Assembly (NCBI GenBank): GCA_963556195.1
Contig: OY744519.1
Span: 221,708,491 to 221,772,490, forward strand
Length of the DNA stretch: 64,000 nucleotides
From: Sepiola atlantica
Taxonomy: Eukaryota > Mollusca > Cephalopoda > Sepiida > Sepiolidae
Reading direction: 5' to 3'
Shown in pieces: positions 1 through 10,964 of the stretch. Below the pieces are notes generated by a model. It had not been told where the DNA came from, did not search any database, and saw only the letters and a program-made list of their open reading frames with translations. A program made the translations under genes and the position numbers. Every line of letters begins with the position of its first letter. Position 1 is the stretch's first letter.

Positions 1-151
1 AAATAATTGTCAGATAACTACGATAAAGTAGTAATTTGCTATTTCTCTCGACGTAGTGAATATCTCCCATTTGATTTGATAACAAACGCTTGAAATAAAA
101 ACTGAAGTTGAAAGTTAAAGGGATTGTTTGTCTTCGGAGTCCGATCCGATC

Positions 152-257
152 ATGGAGTTTTGTTGCAGCGGCGAAGAACCACGGCAGTGCGGAAGAAAAG
201 AAAGCATTCAACCACTAGACGACACGACCCTCTACACGGCGAGGGAGAAAACTAAAG
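152..257 (+). CDS. Speculative first coding exon
   Basis: An ATG at 152 has A at -3 and G at +4, a favourable eukaryotic start context. It opens a frame that runs 35 codons to a splice-donor-like AAAG/GTATGC at 257/258. Read without splicing, the frame ends at a TGA at 290-292 after 46 codons. The predicted peptide is polar, with charged residues and three cysteines (two adjacent near the start), and I recognise no domain. No matching acceptor or downstream exon was identified. A short open frame with a chance donor is common in non-coding DNA, so this is recorded only as a possibility. RNA-seq or conservation would decide. Confidence 0.12.
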
Positions 258-841
258 GTATGCAAACAATATATGAACTATGTGATTTATGATGTTTTAA
301 AAAGGACGAGTATTAAATCGGAACTGCCGCGGCCGTACCGGGACTAGTATAACAAATGAGTACCGCCACTGCCATTCTGAGAATGACGAGTGTACGAAAA
401 GCGTACTGCCGCGGTCATAGAGGAGTGAGCCATGCAACACTTAGATACTTAACTAGACAAAGCGAAGATTTATATTTTTACAATACAAAAAAAGAACTCA
501 GTTTGAGAAAAAGAGAGGTTTTGACTAGCACTTTTCAAGTTGGTAATACACGCTAGAGTCCTCGAGCAGTTTTCGATAGTTGTCGTTTTAATGTCGCTAG
601 TGGTTGCGTGGGAGGCGGCAAATAAAATTCTTATCGGCTTAGCACGCTTCAACTGTCTCGTTAGCCGACGTCCGTTTCGATGTCAGACGATTTAACAGGA
701 ATGTCGGTTGTCGCGTTTTCCCGTCGTGGTTCGGAGCGACGAATTTCGCTTCCTCTGACTCGAAAACCTTGAGGTAGATTCTGTGTATAGCAGTTCTTTC
801 CTTATTTCTTTCTTTCTTATTCGTTCAGCAGTTAGTATTGG

Positions 842-855
842 ACCCGATATCGGGT
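842..855. other. Perfect 14-bp palindrome
   Basis: The sequence ACCCGATATCGGGT is identical to its reverse complement. It lies in non-repetitive DNA and does not recur in the arrays as far as I can see. It could be a dimeric protein-binding site or chance. No loop is present, so it is not a terminator-like hairpin. Confidence 0.5.
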
Positions 856-1000
856 TGGAGTAAAGAACACGATTTGCGGAGTATAAGTGACTTCAATAGA
901 GGTGGCGAGTTGACTCATTCCATCCGTCCCCTTAAGTGCGGTGATTTAAAAGGTGTGGGCAATCAGGTCTACTAACATATATATTCTCATTTCACTCCAT

Positions 1001-1222
1001 TTTTTCTTTTCTACGGGAGACAAAATAATATTTAAAAGAAAAAGGATACATCTTTGCTCGATAATATCTCACATTGTGTAAGGCTTTATATTTAAATTAT
1101 AAACTAATTTTGTGATTACGTCACATAATTGATAGAAAAGAAACAGAACAAAAGCATTTTTAATAAAAATCGCTTCCTGAAGCAACTTGATGTAAAGAGC
1201 TAACAAGAACGAAATATAATTA
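1001..1222 (-). other. Possible 3' UTR of the retrotransposon relic
   Basis: This AT-rich DNA lies downstream of the relic's stop codon on the minus strand, where the 3' untranslated region of a LINE would be expected. I see no clear poly(A) tail, microsatellite tail or target-site duplication, so the element's 3' end cannot be fixed. A 66-codon minus-strand frame at 1069-1269 overlaps the RT tail in another frame and looks incidental. Otherwise nothing recognisable is present. Confidence 0.3.
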
Positions 1223-1459
1223 TCACAAAGACAAGAAACGCCCATTGGCCTTAGTCTTGAAATGACCAATGCTATATATAGGGGGAAAATAGTCAGCAGG
1301 AAGAGAGTTCCACAAGCCCACTGTTCTTGGAAAGATGCTACTGCATTCGGAAGCTGTATTAGAATGCGGTATCAAAACAGCGAATTGATGAGAACTACTT
1401 GACCAACGAGTGAAACGAAAGGAAGCAGGGAATAGAGCAGACAATTCAGAAGAACACAT
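1223..1459 (-). pseudogene. Non-LTR retrotransposon RT C-terminal relic
   Basis: The minus-strand frame encodes 78 residues ending in a TGA at 1223-1225. From about residue 15 it reads like the extreme C-terminus of LINE-type reverse transcriptase polyproteins. It has an Arg/Ser/His-rich stretch, an LIPHSNT-like segment, then IFPRTVGLWNSLP (residues 42-54), a following FPP, and FKTK near the end. The pattern of FPRT, LWNSLP, FP, Y and FK is typical of CR1/Jockey/RTE-like elements; I cannot name the clade. A complete ORF2 product is usually around 900 residues or more, so nearly all of it is missing. Upstream on the minus strand the sequence passes directly into the minisatellite at 1461, so the element is 5'-truncated, as is usual for dead LINE copies. 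The apparent start codon is incidental. It is probably non-functional. Confidence 0.72.
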
Positions 1460-1460
1460 A

Positions 1461-1700
1461 CCAGCTCACCCATGCGCCAGCTTCCTGCAGCGCCTGTTCC
1501 AGCTGACTCCTGCATCAACTTCCTGCAGCTCCAGCTCACTCCTGCACCAGCTTCCTGCAGTGCCTGCTCCAGCTCACTTCTGCACCAGCTCCCTGCAGCG
1601 CCTGCTCCAGCTCACTCCTGCACCAGCTTCCTGCAGCTGCTGTTCCAGCTGACTCCTGTATCAACTTCTTGCAGCTCCAGCACACTCCAGCTCCAGTTCC
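1461..1700. repeat. 38/32-bp minisatellite, GC-richer
   Basis: Units beginning CCAGCTCACTCCTGCACCAG start at about 1461, 1499, 1531, 1569, 1607 and 1645, then decay by about 1700. Their lengths are 38, 32, 38, 38, 38 and 32 bp. The two short units at 1499 and 1645 lack the last 6 bp and share a GACTCCTG and ATCAACTT variant, so a longer mixed-unit block was probably duplicated. Plus-strand frames across it translate to Ala/Pro/Ser/Cys/Leu-rich low-complexity peptides, which is what CAGCTCC-rich repeats give in several frames. This is not good evidence for coding. The array abuts the truncated end of the reverse-transcriptase relic. Confidence 0.88.
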
Positions 1701-1921
1701 TCTCAGCAACGCCTGCTCATCGTTCCAGTATTACATTCTCTAGCTCTGATCCCCTAAAATTTCACCCTAATTCTCAGTAGCTCCTTACGTCTATAGTGGC
1801 AATTTGCCTTGTTTGGGGTGAACTCAGATAAAAAAAGAAGAGAGCACAGCATTTTAACAGTTGTCAAATTAAGATTATATAAGCCAGCCGGACATTCGAA
1901 GAAAACTATTGACTGTGATAC
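1701..1921. other. Spacer with a solitary Array I-like fragment
   Basis: The interval has no gene-like frame. At about 1851-1884 it contains TTTAACAGTTGTCAAATTAA followed by GATTATATAAG. This closely matches the Array I core (TATTTAACAGTTGTTTAA then AGATTATACAAG) found from about 2690 onward. It is therefore probably an isolated monomer fragment of Array I, separated from the main array by about 800 bp. Confidence 0.5.
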
Positions 1922-2232
1922 AATGATATATAAGGAATCGGGATTTCCTGATATTGTGTAAAAACAACTAACCGAGATTTATTTTTAGAGCTTACAAATG
2001 GTATTCATTTACTGAACAACAGACTTGCAGCTGATTTAAGACTTTTGCACGACAAACTCAAATTTTGAAATAAAATAAATTAAAAAATGATATATAAGGA
2101 ATCAGGATTTCCTGATATTGTGTAAAAACACCGAGATTTATTTTTAGAGCTTACAAATGGTATTCATATATTCTGAACAACAGACTTGCAGTTCGACAAA
2201 CTCAAATTTTGAAATAAAATAAATTAAAAAAT
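1922..2232. repeat. Tandem duplication, two copies of about 150-164 bp
   Basis: Copy 1 runs from about 1922 to 2085 and copy 2 from about 2086 to 2232. Both begin AATGATATATAAGGAATC, share a central AGCTTACAAATGGTATTCAT and end in AAATAAAATAAATTAAAAA. Copy 2 lacks a 6-bp ACTAAC-like stretch near its start and about 19 bp before the final GACAAACTC segment. There are few substitutions besides these indels, so the duplication is fairly young. No coding capacity was found. Confidence 0.88.
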
Positions 2233-2689
2233 GGTTAAATCCAAGATTTGTATGTCTTTGTGACTTCCTGTTTAATCGTGCACGTCATCTGATGTACGGA
2301 TGACCAGAAATGAAAAATAAAACCTTCAAATTATAGTTTAATAATGATAATACATTTGTTTAATAATTTATTGTGTTTAAATTAGTTATGAACAAAAACT
2401 ATTTACATTAAAAACACATTTTATTATTAATGTAAGTGTCTGAAATAAATAAATACATATGCTATAATAATAAAACATTATATTAAATTAATTTTAAGAA
2501 ACAAATTATCAACCGAAATTAGTTAAAGTTATTTAGAACATTTTATTCTTAATAACAAGCAAATTATCAACCGAAAGTTCTCTTTTTTTAATAACGTTAA
2601 CCATTTATTTGAACTACTAGTGTCTCTTATTTGTAGCATTAAATCATGCAAATTTATATTTATAAAGAATAATTCTGCGGCTGGAATTA
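2233..2689. other. AT-rich spacer with a 17-bp direct repeat
   Basis: This very AT-rich DNA has no supported gene. The 17-mer CAAATTATCAACCGAAA occurs at 2502-2518 and again at 2560-2576, 58 bp apart, which suggests a small local duplication. Nothing else stands out. Confidence 0.6.
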
Positions 2690-3855
2690 GATCTGAAATT
2701 ATTCTCATATTCTGTGTAGTTATTATAAATAATATTACAGACTATACCTATTTAACAATGCTTTAAGTTTATACAAAGGAAATTACTATCATAATACGTA
2801 TTGTATGTAGTTATTATAAATAGTGTTACAGCCTTCTTAACAGTTTTTATTACGTTTATACAAGGGAAATTACAAATAGTGTAACAGATTATTTAACAGT
2901 TGTTAAATAAAGATTATTCAAGTTAGATTACTCTCAATGTACATATTGTATATAGAAATTATAAATAGTGTATCAGCCTATGTAACAGTTGTTTAAGATT
3001 ATACTGGGGAAATTACTCTCATAGTAAGTATTGTATGTAGTTATTATAAATAGTGTAACAGTCTATTTAGCTATTGTTTAATTAAGATAATACCAAGGGA
3101 ATTACTCTCATAGTAAGTATTTTATGTAGTTATTATAAAAAGTAAAACAGTTTATTTAACAATATTATACAAGGAAGATTGCTTCCATAATACGTATTGT
3201 ATGTCGTAATTATAAAGAGTTCAACAGCTTATTTAACAATTTTTTTCAGATTATACAAGGGGAATTACTCTAATAATACGTATTGTATGTACTCATTATA
3301 AAAGGTGTAACAGCCTATTTTACAGTTTTTTAGTATACATTATGCAAGGGAAATTACTCTCATAGTACGTATTGTATGTAGTTTTTACACATAGTGTAAC
3401 AGCCTATTTAATAGTTGTTTAATAAAGATTATACAAGGGAGATTACTCTCATAGTACGTATTGGATGTAGTTGTTATAAATAGTGTAACCGTTTTTAACA
3501 GTATTTTAGTAAAGATTATGCAGGATAAATTACTCTCATAGTACGTATTGTATGTAGTTATTTAAAAATAGGGTAACAGCTTATTTAGCAGTTGTTTTTG
3601 ATCATACAAAGGGAATCATTTTCATAGTACGTATTGTATGTAGTTATTTTAAATAATATAACAAACTATTTAACATTTGTTTAATTTAGATTATACAAGC
3701 GAGATTACTCTCATAGAACGCATTGGATGTAATTATTATAAATAGTGTAACAACCTATTTAACAATGCTTTTACGTCATACAAAGGAAATTACTATCATG
3801 ATACGTATTGTATGTAGTTATTATAAATAGTGTAACAGTTTATTTAACAGTTGTT
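2690..3855. repeat. Array I: degenerate AT-rich satellite, 85-91 bp
   Basis: A recurring core reads TACGTATTGTATGTAGTTAT, then TATAAATAGTGTAACAG, TATTTAACAGTTGTTTAA, and AGATTATACAAGGGAAATTA before returning to CTCATAG. The TAG of GTAGTTATTATAAA falls at about 2808, 3038, 3128, 3379, 3468, 3555, 3641 and 3815, giving spacings mostly of 85-90 bp. One unit near 2880-2950 is rearranged. Units differ by many substitutions and small indels, so this is the most decayed array in the window. About 13 units are present. It ends near 3855, where the 75-bp subfamily of Array II begins. Confidence 0.85.
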
Positions 3856-4342
3856 AATGTATAGCTTTGCTGCAGCACAAGTAACTTGACGCAGAATGAA
3901 GAACTAAATACTGAATGATATAGTTAATTTCTAAGGTGAATTTGCTGCTACAAAAGTAACTTTAGACAGAATGAAAAACTACATTTTTAATAATATTGTT
4001 CTCTCTGGTGTGAATTTGCTGCAACAAAAGTAACTTGAAAAAAGAATTAAAGAACTACATACTTCATAATAGAGTAACGTTCTAGTGTGAATTAGCTGCA
4101 ACAAAAGTTACAGAATGAAAAACTATATACTCAATAATATCGTTTCTATTCAGTGTAAATTTGTTACAACAAAAGTAACGTGATATGTTTTTCAGTGTCA
4201 ATTTGCTGCAGTAATAGTAACAAAATGAAGAACTGCATACTTTAAAATATGTATTTTCAAATGTGAATTTGCTGCAGCAAATGTAACTTGAATTAGAATA
4301 AAGAACTACATACTTATTGATATGGTTTATTTCTAGTGTTTA
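3856..4342. repeat. Array IIa: irregular 75-bp subfamily
   Basis: These units start with TTTGCTGCAACAAAAGTAACTT and carry the AGAATGAAGAACTACATACT body of Array II. Starts at 3866, 3941 and 4015 give periods of 75 and 74. Later starts at 4092, 4160, 4202 and 4268 are irregular, including one unit shortened to about 42 bp. Compared with the 68-bp units to the right, they have about 7 extra bases (a TAACTTGA-like stretch) and GTGAATTTGCTGC in place of GTTTATTGGCTGC. They look like an older or edge subfamily of the same satellite. Confidence 0.82.
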
Positions 4343-7029
4343 TTGGCTGCAACATAAGATACAGTATAAAGAACTACATACTTCATAATATGGGAAATTT
4401 CTAGTGTTTATTGGCTGCAACAAAAGATACAGAAAGAATAACTACATACATCATGATATGGTTTGTTTCTAGTGTTTATTGGCTGCAACAAGTGATACAG
4501 AATGAAGAACTACATACTTCATAACATGGTTTATTTCTAGTGTTTATTGGCTGCAACAAATGATACAGACTGAAGAACTACATACTTCATAACATGGTCT
4601 ATTTCTAATGTTTATTGGCTGCAACAAAAGATACAGAATGAAGAACTACATACTTCATAACATGGTCTAATTCTAGTGTTTATTCCCTGCAACAAATGAT
4701 ACAGAATGAAGAATTACATACTTCATAAACACGTTTATTTCTAGTGTTATTTGGCTGCAACAAAAGATACAGAATAAAGAACTACATACTTCATAATATG
4801 GTCTATTTCTAGTGTTTATTGGCTGCAACAAGTGATACAGAATGAAGAACTACATACTTCATGACATGGTTTAATTCTAGTGTTTATTGGCTGCAACAAA
4901 AGATACAGAATGAAGAACTACAGCTTCATAACATATTTTATTTCTAGTGTTTATTGGCTGCAACAAATGATACATAATGAAGAAAAACATACTTCCTCTT
5001 ATGGGTTATTTCTAGTGTTTATTGGCTGAAACAAAAAATACATAATAAAAAACTACATACTTCATGATATGGTTTATTTCTAGTGTTTATTGGCGGCAGC
5101 AAGTGATACAGAATGAAGAACTACATACTTCATAACATGGTTCATTTCTAGTGTTTATTGGCTGCAAAAAAATATACATAATGAAGGACTACATACTTCA
5201 TGATATGGTTTGTTTCTAGTGTTTACTGTCTGCAACAAATGATACAGAATGAAGAACTACATACTTCATAACAACGTTTATTTCTAGTGTTCATTGGCTG
5301 CAACAAAAGATACAGAATTAAGAAATAAATACTGCATAATATGGTCTATTGCTAGTTTTTATTGGCTGCAACAAGTGATACAGAATGAAGAACTACATAT
5401 TTCATAATATGGTGTATTTCCAGTGTTTATAAGCTGCAACAAAAGATACAGAATGAAGAACCACATACTTAATAATATGGGTTATTTCTAGTGTTTATCG
5501 GCCGCAACAAATAATATAGCATGAAGCACAACATACTTCATGATATGGTTTGTTTCAAGTGTTTATTTGCTGCAACAAATGATACAGAAAGGAAAACTAC
5601 ATACTTCATAATATGGTCTATTTCTAGTGTGGATTGGCTGCAACAAGTGATACAGAATAAAGAACTACATATTTCATGACATGGTTTATTTCTGGTCGGA
5701 ATTGGCTGCAACAAAAGATACATAATGAAGAACAACATACTTCATGACATGGTTTATTTCTAGTGTTTATTGGCTGCAACAAATGATACAGAATGAAGAA
5801 CTACATACTTCATAACATGGTCTATTTCTAGTGTTTATTGGCTGCAACAAAAGATACAGAATGAAGAACTACATACTTCATAATATGGTCTATTTCTGGG
5901 TTTTATTGGCTGCAACAAACGATACAGAATGAAGAACTTCATGCTGCATAATATGGGTTTTTTCTAGTGTTTATTGGCTGCAACAAAAGATACAGAATGA
6001 AGAACTTCATGCCTCATAATATGGGTTTTTTCTAGTGTTTATTAGCTGCAACAAAAGATACAGAATGTAAAACTACATACTTCATAACATGGTCTATTTC
6101 TAGTGTTTATTGGCTGCCACAAATGATACAGAATGAATAGCTACATACTTCATAATATGGTCTATTTCTAGTGTTTATTGGCTGCAACAAAAGATAGAGA
6201 ATGTAAAACTACATACTTAATAACATGGTCTATTACTAGTGTTTATCGGCTCCAACAAATGATACAGAATGAAAAACTACATACTTCATAATATGGTCTA
6301 TTGTTAGTGTTTATTGGCTGCAACAAGTGATACAGAGTGAAGAACAACATACTTCCTAATATGGGTTACTTCTAGTGTTTATTGTCTGCTACAAAATATA
6401 CACAATGCAGAACTACATACTTCATGACATGGTTTCTTTCAAGTGTTTATTGGCTGCAACAAATGATACAGAATGACAAACTACATACTTCATGACATGG
6501 TTTCTTTCAAGTGTTTATTGACTGCAATAAAGGATACATAATTAAGAACTACATACTTCATAATATGGTCTATTTCTAGTGTTTATTGGCTGCAACAAAT
6601 GATACAGAATCAAGAGCTACATATCTCATGACATGGTTTCTTTCAAGTGTTTATTGGCTGCAACAAAACAAACATAATAAAGAACTACATACCTCATAAT
6701 ATGGTCTACTTTTAGTGTTTATTAGCTGCACTAAAAGATACAGAATGAAGAACTACATACTTCATGACAGTGTTTCTTTCAAGTGTTTATTAGCTGCAAC
6801 AAAACATACATAATGAATAACTAGATACTTCATAATATGGTCTATTTCTAGTGTTTATTAGCTGCACCAAAAGATACAGAAGGAGGAAATACATACGTCA
6901 TAATATGGTCTATTTCCAGTGTTTATTGGTAGCAACAAAAGATACATAATGAAAAACTACATACTTCATAATATTGTCTATTTCATGTGTTTATTGGCTG
7001 CAACAAATGATACAGAATGAAGAGCTACA

Positions 7030-7350
7030 TACGTCATGACATGATTTCTTTCAAGTGTTTACTGGCTGAAACAAAAGATATAATGACGAACTACATACTT
7101 ATTAACATGGTTTATTTCTAGTGTTTATTGGCTGCAACAAAAGATACATAATGAGGAAATACTAACTTCATAATATGGTCTATTTCTAGGGTTGTTATTG
7201 GCTGCAACAAAAAATACATAATTAAGAACTACATACTTCATAATATGGGTTATTTCTAGTGTTTTTTGGCTGCGACAAAAGATACAGAATAAAGAACTAC
7301 ATACTTCATAATCTGGGTTATTTCTAGTGTTTATTGGCTGCAACAAGTGA
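7030..7350. repeat. Higher-order block in Array II (left copy)
   Basis: A run of about five units has distinctive features. One unit has GATATAATGACGAAC, one has TACATAATGAGGAA, and one has the TCTAGGGTTGTTATTGG insertion. The same succession recurs at about 9616-9936, offset by about 2586 bp (38 units plus small indels). The GATATAATGACGAAC-like landmark also appears near 7824. This shows that Array II has grown by multi-unit duplications as well as single-unit spread. Confidence 0.65.
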
Positions 7351-9615
7351 TACAGAATGAAGAACTACATACTTCATAACATGGTCTATTTCTAATGTTT
7401 ATTGGCTGCAACAAAAGATACAGAATGAAGAGCTACATACTTCATAATATGGTCTATTTCTGGTGTTTATTGGCTGCAACAAAAGATACAGAATGAAAAA
7501 CTACATACTTGATAATATGGTATATTTATAGTGTTTATTAGCTGACACAAAGGATACAGAATGAGGAACTACATACTTCATAATATGATCTATTTCTAGT
7601 GTTTATTTGCTGCAACAAAAGATACAGAATGAAGAACTACATACTTTATTATATTGTCTATTTCTAGTGATGATTGGCTGCAACAAAAGATACAGAATGT
7701 AAAACTACATACTTCATAATATGGTCTATTTCTAGTGTTTATTAGCTGCAACAAATGATACAGAATGAAGAACTACATACTTCATGACATGGTTTCTTTC
7801 AAGTGTTTACTGGCTGAACCAAAATATATAATGACGAACTACATACTTCAGAACATGGTTTATTTCTAGTGTTTATTGTCTGCAACAAAAGATATATAAT
7901 GAAGAACTTCGTACTTAATAATATGGTCTATTTCTAGTGTTTTAATTGGCTGCAACAAAAACTACATAATGAAGAACTATATACTTCATAATATGGGTTA
8001 TTTCTAGTGTTTCGGTGCTGCAACAGAAGATACATAATGAAGAACTACATACTTCATAATATGGTCTTTTTCTAGTGTTTATTGGCTGCAACAAGTGATA
8101 CAGAGTAAAGAACAACCTACTTCATAATATGGGTTATTTCTAGTGTTTATTGTCTGCTACAAAAGATACAGAATGAAGAACTACATACTTCATGACATTG
8201 TTTCTTTCCAATGTTTATTGGCTCCAACAAATGATACAGAATGAAAAACTACATATTACATGACATGGTTTCTTTCAAGTGTTTATTGGCTGCAACAAAT
8301 GATACAGAATGAAGAACTACATACTTCATGGCATGGATCCTTTCAAGTGTTTATTGACTGCAACAAAATATACATAATAAAAAACTACATACTTCATAAT
8401 ATTGTCTATTTCTAATGTTTATTGGCTGGAACAAATGATACTGAAGTTAGAGCTACATACTTCATGACATTGTGTCTTTCAAGTGTTTATTGGCTGCAAC
8501 AAAACATACATAATGAAGAACTACATACTTCATAATATCGTCTATTTCTTGTGTTTATTGGCTGCAACAAAAGATACAGCATGAAGAACTACATACTTCA
8601 TAATATGGTCTATTTCTAGTGTTTATGGGCTGCAACAAGAGATACATAATGAAGAACTACATACTTCATGAGAGTGTTTCTTTCAAGTGTTTATTGGCTG
8701 CAACAAAACATACATAATGAAGAACTACATACTTCATAATATAGTCTATTTCTAGTGTTTATTGGCTGCAACAAAAGATACAGAAGGAAGAACTACATAC
8801 CTCATAATATTGTCTATTTCTAGTGTTTATTGGCTGCAACAAATGATACAGAATGAAGAGCTACATACTTCATAACATGGTTTATTTCTAGTGTTTATTG
8901 GCTGCAACAAAAGATACATAATACGGAAATACATACTTAATAATATGGTCTATTTCTTGAGTTTTTATTGGCTGCAACAAAAGATACAGAATAAAGAACT
9001 ACATACTTCATAATATAGGTTATTTCTAGTGTTTATTGGCCGCAACAAGTGATACAGAGTGAAGAACAACATACTTTATAATATGGGTTATTTCTAGTGT
9101 TTATTGGCTGCAACAATAAATACAGAATGAAAAACTAAATACTTCATAATATGGTCTATTTCTGGGTTTTATTGGCTGCAACAAAAGATACAGAATGAAG
9201 AACTTCATGCTTCATAATATGGGTTATTTCTAGTGTTTATTGGCTGAAACAAAAGATACAGAATGTAAAACTACATACTTCATAACATGGTCTATTTCTA
9301 GTGTTTATTGGCTGCTACAAATGATACAGAATGAACAACTACATACTTGATAATATGGTATATTTCTAGTGTTTATTAGCTGACACAAAAGATACAGAAT
9401 GAGGAACTACATACTTCATAATATGGTCTATTTCTAGTGTTTATTGGCTGCAACAAAAGATACAGAATGAAAAACTACATACTTTATAATATGGTCTATT
9501 TCTAGTGTTTATTGACTGCAACAAAACATACATAACTAAGAACTACATACTTCATAATATTGTCTATTTCAAGTGTTTATTGGCTGGAACAAATGATACA
9601 GAATGAAGAGCTACA

Positions 9616-9936
9616 TACTTTATGACATTGTTTCTTGCAAGTGTTTACTGGCGTAAACAAAAGATATAATGACGAACTACATACTTCATAACATGGTTTA
9701 TTTCTAGTGTTTATTGGCTGCAACAAAAGATACATAATGAGGAACTATATACTTCATAATATGGTATATTTCTAGGGTTGTTATTGGCTGCAACAAAAAA
9801 TACATAATGAAGAACTACATACTTCATAATATGGGTTATTTCTAGTGTTTCTTGGCTGCAACAGAAGATACATAATGAAGAACGACATACTTCATAATAT
9901 GGGTTATTTCTAGTGTGTATTGACTGCAACAAATGA
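9616..9936. repeat. Higher-order block in Array II (right copy)
   Basis: This is the right-hand copy of the block seen at about 7030-7350, with the same order of variants: GATATAATGACGAAC at about 9663, TACATAATGAGGAAC, and TCTAGGGTTGTTATTGG near 9771. Substitutions separate the copies, so the duplication is not recent. Confidence 0.65.
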
Positions 9937-10964
9937 TACAGAATAAAGAACTACATACTTCATGACATGGGTTCTTTAAAATGTTTATTGGCTGCAACAA
10001 AAGATACAGAATGAAGAACTACATACTTAATTACATGGTCTATTTCTAGTGTTTACTGGCTGCAACAAATGATACAGAATGAAGAACTACATACTTAATA
10101 ATGATGTTTCTTTCAAGTGTTTATTGGCTGCAACAAAAGATACATGATTAAGAACTACATACTTCATAATATGGTCTATTTCTAGTGTTTATTGGCTGCA
10201 ACAAATGATACAAAATGAAGAGCTACATACTTCATTACATGGTTTCTTTCAGTGGTTACTGGCTGAAACAAATTGCATAGTTTATCACTATGTTTATTTG
10301 CTGCAAAAAAGGTACATCCTGAGGCACTACATACTTCATAATATGATTTATTTCTAGTGTTTATTGGCTGCAACAAATAATACAGAATGAAGAACTACCT
10401 ACTTCATAAAATCGTTTCTCTCAAGTGTTTATTGGCTGCAACAAAAGATACATAATGAAGAACTACATGCTTCATAATATGATATATTTCTAGTGTTTAT
10501 TGATTGCAACAAAAAATACATAAAGAACTACATACTTAATAACAAGGTTTATGTCTAGTGTTTATTAGCTGCTACAAATGATACATAATTAAGAACTACA
10601 TACTTAATAATATGGTCTGTTTCTAGTGTTGATTAGCTGCAACAAAAAATACATAATGAAGAACTACATACTTAATAATATGGGTTATTTTTACTGTTTA
10701 TTGGCTGCAACAAAAGATACATGATGACGAACTACATACTCCATAACAGGGTTTATGTCTAGTGTTTTTTCGCTGCAACAAATGTCAGACTAATTCTGAA
10801 TGGTTTCTACTCAAGAAAACATTAGTAATAGCCAGTAATTTCCTTTCATTTTAGACATATTTCAACGTCGCTTTAGACACTCATTCTGCTTGGTTTCTAA
10901 TCAATAAAACATGAGTAATAGCGAGTTATTTCTCTTAATTTTAGACATATTTTAACGTCGCTTA

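Larger units (their letters stand above)
1..1000. other. Non-repetitive flank, no recognised gene
   Basis: This stretch does not belong to any of the tandem arrays to its right. Its base composition is mixed, with CpG-containing GC-richer patches around 120-250, 320-430 and 650-770, unlike the AT-rich DNA that follows. Short open frames occur on both strands (for example 356-556 plus and 470-652 minus), but neither translation resembles a family I know. An imperfect direct repeat of about 30 bp is visible: GACGAGT at 305 and 385, each followed by ACTGCCGCGG at 323 and 405. A perfect 14-bp palindrome lies at 842-855 and a TGACTCA heptamer at 911-917. The region could hold the end of a gene or regulatory DNA, but nothing here proves it. 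Confidence 0.6.
4343..10784. repeat. Array IIb: 68-bp satellite, about 95 units
   Basis: The unit reads TGGCTGCAACAAAAGATACA, GAATGAAGAACTACATACTT, CATAATATGGTCTATTTCTA, GTGTTTAT. The 68-bp period was checked from GGCTGC at 5840 and 5908, and at 4343 and 4411. Two main variants mix throughout: one with CATAATATGGTCTATTTCTAG and one with CATGACATGGTTTCTTTCAAG. Others carry TACATAATGAAG instead of TACAGAATGAAG. Units differ at several positions each, so the array is moderately diverged. The 60-73 codon minus-strand frames at 5538, 7125, 9711 and 10182 span several units and are by-products of the repeat. The array ends at a sharp junction near 10784. Confidence 0.95.

Noticed and set aside
356..652. 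Overlapping 66- and 60-codon frames in the unique flank
   Set aside because: Opposite-strand frames overlap in part, neither has a recognisable domain, and the lengths are within chance for this composition.
1069..1269. 66-codon minus-strand frame beside the RT tail
   Set aside because: It overlaps the RT relic's end in another frame and is AT-rich and hydrophobic by composition. It is probably 3' UTR read by chance.
1410..1780. Ala/Pro/Ser/Cys-rich plus-strand frames
   Set aside because: They are low-complexity translations of the CAGCTCC-rich minisatellite. Two different frames are open at once, which is typical of such repeats and not evidence for a protein.
5538..10376. Minus-strand frames of 64-73 codons in the 68-bp array
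   Set aside because: They span three or more satellite units and simply lack stops by chance. Their similarity to each other reflects the repeat.
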